Shown: piece by piece, positions 58,921-64,000 of the stretch | How positions within the stretch are numbered: the stretch's first letter is position 1 | Layout: every line of letters begins with the position of its first letter | NCBI GenBank assembly: GCA_002706095.1 | Contig: PAJP01000022.1 | Span: 1 to 64,000 of the forward strand | DNA length: 64,000 nt | Direction of reading: 5' to 3' | DNA from: Methylophaga sp. | Lineage (GTDB): Bacteria; Pseudomonadota; Gammaproteobacteria; Nitrosococcales; Methylophagaceae | Notes under the pieces: model-generated | What the model was told of the DNA's origin: nothing | The model's input: the letters and a program-made list of their open reading frames with translations, nothing else | Database searches by the model: none | Translations under genes and position numbers: made by a program

Positions 58921-60333
58921 TCAGATGGCTGACGCATTTTTACGAAGGAATAGTTGTTCAACATGACAGTGCTCATGTGAAGCTGCTGAAAAAAATGGCC
59001 AACGTGAAGGTTGTCTAGCTAGCAACTGAAAGTCTTTTAGCTCTGGAAAACAATCGATTGGGTAATAAGTATAGGCTTGACCATTATTAATGAGGTTTTC
59101 ATGATAAAAATAGCTTTTAGTTGTTCTCTGAATTTGTTTGAGATATTCATTTATCGTTTCAAAGCTCATCTCAGATAAGCTAATAGTGTTGATGAAGCAA
59201 TCGATCGATAGGTCCGGTAACTGAGGTAAACAAAAGTGTGGTAACAGGACAATATCAAATTCAGCGATCAAGTCTCTTAAATCTTCCTCTCCAGTGTAAT
59301 AATGCGTTTTCAACTCAGGGTAAATGATGGATAGGTAATATGAAGAAATGAGCAAGTTTTCAGGCAAATCAAAATTTACGTAACAGCATGACTGACTGAA
59401 TTTCTTTAAATAATAGGCAAGCCCACCATAGCCAGCACCAATTTCAGCAATCACAGGTCTAGCGAGTTCACCTACTAACTGACTAATGTAGCGACCTCGG
59501 TAATGGTTGAGAAAATTATTTGGGTGGACAAGAGAGTCTTCAATAAGATGACCGTATGGATTGCCGACTTTCGGCGAATCTAGCTCCTTAATGGGTGCCT
59601 CGCCCAAACTATATGCCCAAATATTAAATAAACTTCTGAAACCAGCTGACATATCAGGATGTTTCACATAATCATCGAACCCATGTTTGCCACCAAAAAT
59701 ACCTGTGCTCAAATCATTACGAAAAAAATTAGCTAACAATGGTGCCAAATTAGACTTATTTTCTTTGAGAGAACGATAGAATTCTGGTCGCGTATTTTTT
59801 AGGAACTGCTCCCAATTTTGACCTGTTTGATAAGGTGCGGATACATCTTTTGCATTTTCCTTTGCTAACTCATAAGCCTTTAACAAATCGGAAATGAGTG
59901 AATAGTGACTTTTAGTTTCCATTGTGACATGTGAGTAGTCATCTGAAATGACGTCGCCAAGCTCAAATGTCTCAATCCAACTGTCTAAAGTTTGTGTTTT
60001 GGCTTCGAAGTTATCATGGCGATAATTCAAGCAACGTCCACCTTGAAGATCTTCTCTTTTTAAATGACTGAAGATCAGAATATTTTCTCGCTTAATACCT
60101 AGCGCGACTAATTGCTCTGTCATTTTTTCATGATGCTTTTCACTAGCAATTAATATTCTGTCGTAATTTTTTTCAAGTACCTCCTGTGGAGGGAGAATTT
60201 CAAGACCCAGACGTTTTTTGTACCATTTGGACTGGTCGTTATCGATGTAACATAGAATCTTAAAACCTAATTGAATCGACTGATATTCAATTCTTACAGA
60301 ACAGGCTCCAGCTCCAAATACGACATACTTCAT
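58921..60333 (-). CDS. Putative sugar O-methyltransferase with N-terminal Rossmann module
   Basis: The 470-residue protein has an N-terminal nucleotide-binding-like module (VVFGAGACSVRIEYQ, residues 3-17). A long middle region follows, then a SAM-binding domain with VIAEIGAGYGGLAYYLKKFSQSCCYVNFDLPE (about 304-335, read in parts), a pattern seen in putative sugar O-methyltransferases (NanM-like). It ends 16 nt before the aminotransferase. It probably methylates the carried sugar; the acceptor is unknown. Confidence 0.8.
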   Translation of the reverse strand: MKYVVFGAGACSVRIEYQSIQLGFKILCYIDNDQSKWYKKRLGLEILPPQEVLEKNYDRILIASEKHHEKMTEQLVALGIKRENILIFSHLKREDLQGGRCLNYRHDNFEAKTQTLDSWIETFELGDVISDDYSHVTMETKSHYSLISDLLKAYELAKENAKDVSAPYQTGQNWEQFLKNTRPEFYRSLKENKSNLAPLLANFFRNDLSTGIFGGKHGFDDYVKHPDMSAGFRSLFNIWAYSLGEAPIKELDSPKVGNPYGHLIEDSLVHPNNFLNHYRGRYISQLVGELARPVIAEIGAGYGGLAYYLKKFSQSCCYVNFDLPENLLISSYYLSIIYPELKTHYYTGEEDLRDLIAEFDIVLLPHFCLPQLPDLSIDCFINTISLSEMSFETINEYLKQIQRTTKSYFYHENLINNGQAYTYYPIDCFPELKDFQLLARQPSRWPFFSAASHEHCHVEQLFLRKNASAI

Positions 60334-60349
60334 TCTCTAAATTCCTAAT

Positions 60350-60703
60350 TTATCTTCTGTGAATATCAGGAGCCTCATTATCAAATTTTTTAGATAATGC
60401 ATTGATCCATTTTGTGTCAGACTTACAATAAAAGGTATGATTTTCACCTGGCTCTATAACAAACAAATCTTTGGGTTTAAAAGGGTATTCTGTCACTAGC
60501 CCGAACTCATCTTGTATGTGTATTTCACCCTCACCTTCAATAATGAAGAAAAATTCTCTCGTGAGTTTATGATAGTGATTGCCTCGAGATAAACCAGACT
60601 TGGTCTCTAGGTAATTGAATTCTTCCCAATTACCTTCATTCAGTAGCCCAAGTAATATACCCCGCTCATCTTCAAAGGTTTGATACGGCGATAGAATTTT
60701 CAT
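60350..60703 (-). CDS. Cupin/WxcM-like sugar-nucleotide modifying protein
   Basis: The 117-residue single cupin contains GLSRGNHYHKLTREFFFIIEGEGEIHI (read in parts) with metal/His-binding positions and PGENHTFYC, similar to WxcM/FdtA-type keto-sugar isomerases and epimerases. It starts 31 nt inside the upstream RmlD-like gene with a strong GGAGGT site, so the overlap is real. It could be a 3,4-ketoisomerase or epimerase. Confidence 0.8.
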   Translation of the reverse strand: MKILSPYQTFEDERGILLGLLNEGNWEEFNYLETKSGLSRGNHYHKLTREFFFIIEGEGEIHIQDEFGLVTEYPFKPKDLFVIEPGENHTFYCKSDTKWINALSKKFDNEAPDIHRR

Positions 60704-61550
60704 CGAGTACCTCCAGTGAGTTCAGGTACGCATGATGTGTGCCAACGGTGACATCAAGTGACTCACAGGTCATGGTATTTTCTAACGACAAATCACCGAA
60801 TAAAAATGGCACTTCACCATGCAGTCGACTGGCTTGAAGAATTAATTCATCATCAAAACCAGCACTTCTGGCAAATAACTTAGCAAAGAAAAATCGCGAT
60901 ATTCTCTGTCCACAGACGTGATAGACCCGATTAGATAATTTTGGCGTCATCACGAGTTTATCTAGAACGTTCAAGAAATCTTTATAAAAAGTAGGTGAGT
61001 AGAAGGCATCATCGAAACAGTCGACCGCTTTACCGCTTTGTAACTGCTCCCGGAGAAATCTCAAGAAGGTCGCTTCTCCATCATAAAGTGCACTTAGTCT
61101 TAAGACATAAAATTGGTCGCTCAAGATTAAACCATTCAGTTCAGCTGAGGCCTTTGTTTTCCCATAAACTGTTAGAGGAGAAATAGGATCAGTTTCTCTG
61201 TATCCACCTCGGTCACCTGAAAACACATAGTCACTTGAAATATAGATTATTTTTGCATCAGGAAAGGCTTTTATAAGATTGAGCGTTGTTTGTACATTCG
61301 CCTGATAAGCCAGACTAGGATCACGCTCACATCGCTGTATATTCTTATCACCCGCCGCGTGAATAATCACATCTGGAGAGACTGTTTGTGTCAGCTCAAC
61401 AACTGCATGTTCATCAGACAAATCACAAGCGGCTATATTTTGGTCAATATCACCATGCTGACTAACACCTAAAATCTGCCATTCGCTATCAAATGCCGTT
61501 TTAATGTGTTGGCCGACATAACCTGTGGCACCCGTTAACAGAATACTCAT
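60672..61550 (-). CDS. RmlD-like NAD(P)-dependent sugar reductase/epimerase
   Basis: This short-chain dehydrogenase is 292 residues long with N-terminal TGATGYVGQHI nucleotide loop, IIYISSDYVFSG and catalytic YGKTK, like dTDP-4-dehydrorhamnose reductase. The ATG at 61550 overlaps the upstream stop (ATGA); a longer frame to 61604 lies within the upstream gene. It provides a reduced or epimerised nucleotide sugar for the cluster. Confidence 0.88.
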   Translation of the reverse strand: MSILLTGATGYVGQHIKTAFDSEWQILGVSQHGDIDQNIAACDLSDEHAVVELTQTVSPDVIIHAAGDKNIQRCERDPSLAYQANVQTTLNLIKAFPDAKIIYISSDYVFSGDRGGYRETDPISPLTVYGKTKASAELNGLILSDQFYVLRLSALYDGEATFLRFLREQLQSGKAVDCFDDAFYSPTFYKDFLNVLDKLVMTPKLSNRVYHVCGQRISRFFFAKLFARSAGFDDELILQASRLHGEVPFLFGDLSLENTMTCESLDVTVGTHHAYLNSLEVLDENSIAVSNL

Positions 61551-63505
61551 AGCCCCATTGTGCTCCATACAGGGTGAGCTAGATCGTATAACGGTAGGAT
61601 GCATACCTTTCCTTCTAAGTAGTTTATATCCTGATAAATACTTGGTCCTGAAGCACCTGCTGTCAAAATGAGGATATCCATCTCAACCTGCTCTAACTCA
61701 GTCATTGCAAAGACAGGAAGCCCCATAAACTCACTCGATTTTAGAGAACGGTCCACAATGCCAATAATTTGTAGATTAGGTGTGATGTTACTGATGAGAT
61801 CGAGTGTTGTCTGCCCCATTCCAGAGATACCATAAATGACCACTCTCATCTTTTGTTCGGCAAAAACAGGGAGCAATCTTCTCAACCTTTTTACGTACTC
61901 AAAGTTATCAATGTAGGGAAATGCAGAACTCAAATATTCAGGCACTGAAATTACAGCCTCGGTGACGATACGCCCTGTTGGTATGGTAGCCAGCTCTTCT
62001 TGACTGCTTGTATCAAAGAAATAATCTAGGAATGATGCAAGTTTATTCCCAGGCACAATATAGTTGATCAGCAAATGTATCTTGGCATTTTTCTTGATTC
62101 CAAGAAGGATTGTGGTCTTCTCATCACCCAGAAGAGGAAAGAGAATTTCATCGTCGACAGCACCATCAAGCAAGGTAGAGTGCTTCTCAACCAGTTTTGG
62201 TTGAAGCGGGTTGTATGTGAGATTACCTTCAAAATCAATATAGCTACTGACCTCGAGTATTTGATCAGGAAACCGCTTTAAAAAAGGACTTAATGTAGAG
62301 TAGGAAACAATGAGCTTGTCGAACCTGCCGGCTTGAATATGAATCCACTGGTCATCTCTAAAATGAACTGTCTTATCTTTAATTTGCTGGTGAAATGTCT
62401 GCAATGCTTGCTGTGAGGTAATCGAGATAACTTCAACGTCAGGTAATGATGGTGAAGTTTGCTTCTCTAATGGGTAAAGCTTCTCCATTGTGTCAAAGAG
62501 CATGCCCACACGATGATCCAGGGTATGTTCAGCCAAACTCCGCTGATAAGCCGCATCGGCTATCTGTTCTCGTTCGTTATTATTTTCGAGGAAATATTCT
62601 ACTTTGGAGAATAAAGCTTCATCATTATCATAGAAAACGATTTCTTTATCCGGCTCATAAAGCTCTGCCAGTTCCGAATTAGTATTGGTAATTTGGAAAG
62701 CTCCACAGCCAGGCACTTCGAAGTGACGAAGTTTTGTTTGAACAGCATCAGTTCCATCCGATGACCAAGCAGGATTAAAAACAATCTTTGTTGAATTAAG
62801 AATCTTAACCATCTCTACCTGCGATGGCACACCACCAGCATACTCGGACAGCGTTGGATGTTTATCCCATCCATAGCCGAATATTTTAAAAAGCCAACCA
62901 CGGGACTTTGCAAGCGTTGCTAATTCTTCAAGAATTTTTTCTCTTTGCTGTCCATCCTCTAAATAGGATTTGTCATCAAGCTCATTCACTTTATGTTTAC
63001 CGAAAAAGACGATATCAATCGATTTCGGAACATCATCCAAGCGATAACATTGACGTTGATTGTAGCCCCATGGCAGGTATATCACCCTATCTGCCCAGCC
63101 ACTTTGCTTCCTTCTCTCTACACCACGAGATGAGTGAGAAGCAATTACATCATAATGATGATCAAACTGTGTGTTTCTTTGGTACCAAACCTCTGGCTCA
63201 TCATCTGGAAGAAAGGTAACGATCTTGATACCTGCTGAACGTATCTTTTCAAAAAACGTATCTGGGTAATCAGCAAAAATCCAATCATGATAGAAGAATA
63301 TGTAGTCAATATGCTCACGACGAACCAAGTCGTATATATAGGCACAATGAAAACTCTCAGGCTGAGTCGAGTAACGTTCTTTGTTTACCAACAACGGTGC
63401 AGCATTGACACAAATAACTTGCTCACCCAATACTGCCTGAAGTGCATCAAACCAATTTTCTCGTATATATGGAACCCATAATGCTCCAATTGCCAATACC
63501 CTCAT
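61547..63505 (-). CDS. CgeB-like glycosyltransferase with C-terminal Rossmann module
   Basis: The 652-residue protein has an N-terminal CgeB/DUF3880-type GT-B fold (about 1-345). It includes GIKIVTFLPDDEPEVWY, LPWGYNQ and LRHFEVPGCGAFQIT with the donor-site E. A middle region of unknown function (about 370-540) and a C-terminal nucleotide-binding-like module (about 555-650, MRVVIYGISGMGQ) follow. Its stop overlaps the RmlD-like start. It probably adds a sugar to the growing glycan or protein. Confidence 0.82.
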   Translation of the reverse strand: MRVLAIGALWVPYIRENWFDALQAVLGEQVICVNAAPLLVNKERYSTQPESFHCAYIYDLVRREHIDYIFFYHDWIFADYPDTFFEKIRSAGIKIVTFLPDDEPEVWYQRNTQFDHHYDVIASHSSRGVERRKQSGWADRVIYLPWGYNQRQCYRLDDVPKSIDIVFFGKHKVNELDDKSYLEDGQQREKILEELATLAKSRGWLFKIFGYGWDKHPTLSEYAGGVPSQVEMVKILNSTKIVFNPAWSSDGTDAVQTKLRHFEVPGCGAFQITNTNSELAELYEPDKEIVFYDNDEALFSKVEYFLENNNEREQIADAAYQRSLAEHTLDHRVGMLFDTMEKLYPLEKQTSPSLPDVEVISITSQQALQTFHQQIKDKTVHFRDDQWIHIQAGRFDKLIVSYSTLSPFLKRFPDQILEVSSYIDFEGNLTYNPLQPKLVEKHSTLLDGAVDDEILFPLLGDEKTTILLGIKKNAKIHLLINYIVPGNKLASFLDYFFDTSSQEELATIPTGRIVTEAVISVPEYLSSAFPYIDNFEYVKRLRRLLPVFAEQKMRVVIYGISGMGQTTLDLISNITPNLQIIGIVDRSLKSSEFMGLPVFAMTELEQVEMDILILTAGASGPSIYQDINYLEGKVCILPLYDLAHPVWSTMGL

Positions 63506-64000
63506 GAGTTATACGAAAAAATCTGACCACGCCGGCTCACACCAGCGGTAATGTTGCCTGCCAAGTATGAAGCGACACTCTCTACCTCTTGATACCCATC
63601 TCGATTCTCAAATGTGTATGGAATAAAAGCACCTTTAAAATTGATATCATTTTTCAGCACGTCCAACTCAGGTTTAAGCATGTCGCTAAGAAAATGACTA
63701 TTGCCGGAGAAAGCATGAATCTTATCTTCTGATAGCACGGGAGAGAATTCATCTTTAAATCGAACAGGTGTTAAGACATGTACATCCAGACCTAACTTCG
63801 CAAGAGAGGTAATAATCCAACGAGTAAGATGAACACGTGAGGATTGCATAACAACGACGCTATCGCCCTTGTTTAGATGACTTAGTGTTTGTTTCAGTTT
63901 TATGGTGACTTCTTCTGCCGGAAACGCTCTCTCTACCTGGGCTTGGTCGAAACGACGATATGCCTCTTTGACATAAGCCTCAAGCTCTTCTGCAGTGAAG
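63502..64000 (-). CDS. Partial gene of the glycan cluster, unrecognised (5' end beyond window)
   Basis: The frame is open from the stop at 63502 to the right edge, giving 166 complete codons, so the true start lies beyond 64000. An internal ATG at 63849 is in frame but is not a likely start because coding extends upstream of it. The visible part has KGDSVVVMQSSRVHL and LGLDVHVLTPVRF with alternating strands and helices, suggesting a Rossmann-like fold. I do not recognise the family. It overlaps the CgeB-like gene by 4 nt and belongs to the same operon. Confidence 0.8.
   Translation of the reverse strand, partial: FTAEELEAYVKEAYRRFDQAQVERAFPAEEVTIKLKQTLSHLNKGDSVVVMQSSRVHLTRWIITSLAKLGLDVHVLTPVRFKDEFSPVLSEDKIHAFSGNSHFLSDMLKPELDVLKNDINFKGAFIPYTFENRDGYQEVESVASYLAGNITAGVSRRGQIFSYNS

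Overview
The window looks like part of the chromosome of a motile, aerobic, methylotroph-like gammaproteobacterium, most plausibly a Methylophaga-type organism. That assignment is inference. It rests on the tyr-gly-thr tRNA/tuf block, hslVU followed by DUF971-ubiE-ubiJ-ubiB, tgt-yajC-secDF, a formate-tetrahydrofolate ligase, a PQQ-associated beta-propeller/substrate-binding pair, and a FleQ/FleS/FleR flagellar hierarchy. No transposase, integrase, phage gene, rRNA or CRISPR array is visible. No stretch longer than about 300 bases lacks a gene.

Layout. 1-480 (minus): start of tuf preceded by tRNA-Thr, tRNA-Gly and tRNA-Tyr. 673-6820 (plus): hslV, hslU, DUF971, ubiE, ubiJ, ubiB and a djlA-like gene (proteolysis, ubiquinone synthesis, co-chaperone). 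6817-7683 (plus): a VPLPA-CTERM exoprotein behind a strong candidate class-I cyclic-di-GMP riboswitch. 7773-13871 (minus): fhs, ubiX, mpl, a small membrane protein, and the beta-propeller/substrate-binding pair. 14157-14414 (plus): an orphan 85-residue ORF. 14443-18826 (minus): secF, secD, yajC, tgt. 18949-19641 (plus): pyrF.

19690-33074 (minus): a chemotaxis cluster read STAS, cheY, cheA, cheW, parA, a soluble globin-PAS-PAS-PAS chemoreceptor, cheR, cheD, cheB and a second MCP, followed by fliK and a third MCP. A sigma-28-type promoter precedes the STAS gene and a sigma-54-type promoter precedes fliK. The soluble receptor with an adjacent ParA resembles systems in which ParA positions cytoplasmic chemosensory clusters. 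33229-47621 (minus): fliJ, fliI, fliH, fliG, fliF, fliE, fleR, fleS, fleQ, fliT, fliS, fliD, flaG and two flagellins. Sigma-54 (-24/-12) promoters are visible before fliE, fleS, fliD and the first flagellin, and a sigma-28 promoter before the second flagellin. FleQ keeps the residues used for c-di-GMP binding in Pseudomonas FleQ, so both the motility master regulator and a surface-protein gene in this window look c-di-GMP-responsive.

47738-64000 (minus): a tightly packed, overlapping gene set for nucleotide-sugar and glycan modification that ends beside the flagellin genes. It encodes a 1503-residue multi-domain glycosyltransferase, a sulfotransferase, a GT41/SPINDLY-like transferase, a WbqC-family protein, a hexapeptide acyltransferase, two methyltransferases, a radical SAM/SPASM enzyme, a DegT aminotransferase, a cupin, an RmlD-like reductase, a CgeB-like glycosyltransferase and one partial gene. 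Its position suggests a flagellin O-glycosylation island making an amino-, methyl-, acyl- and possibly sulfo-modified sugar. It is the most accessory-looking part of the window.
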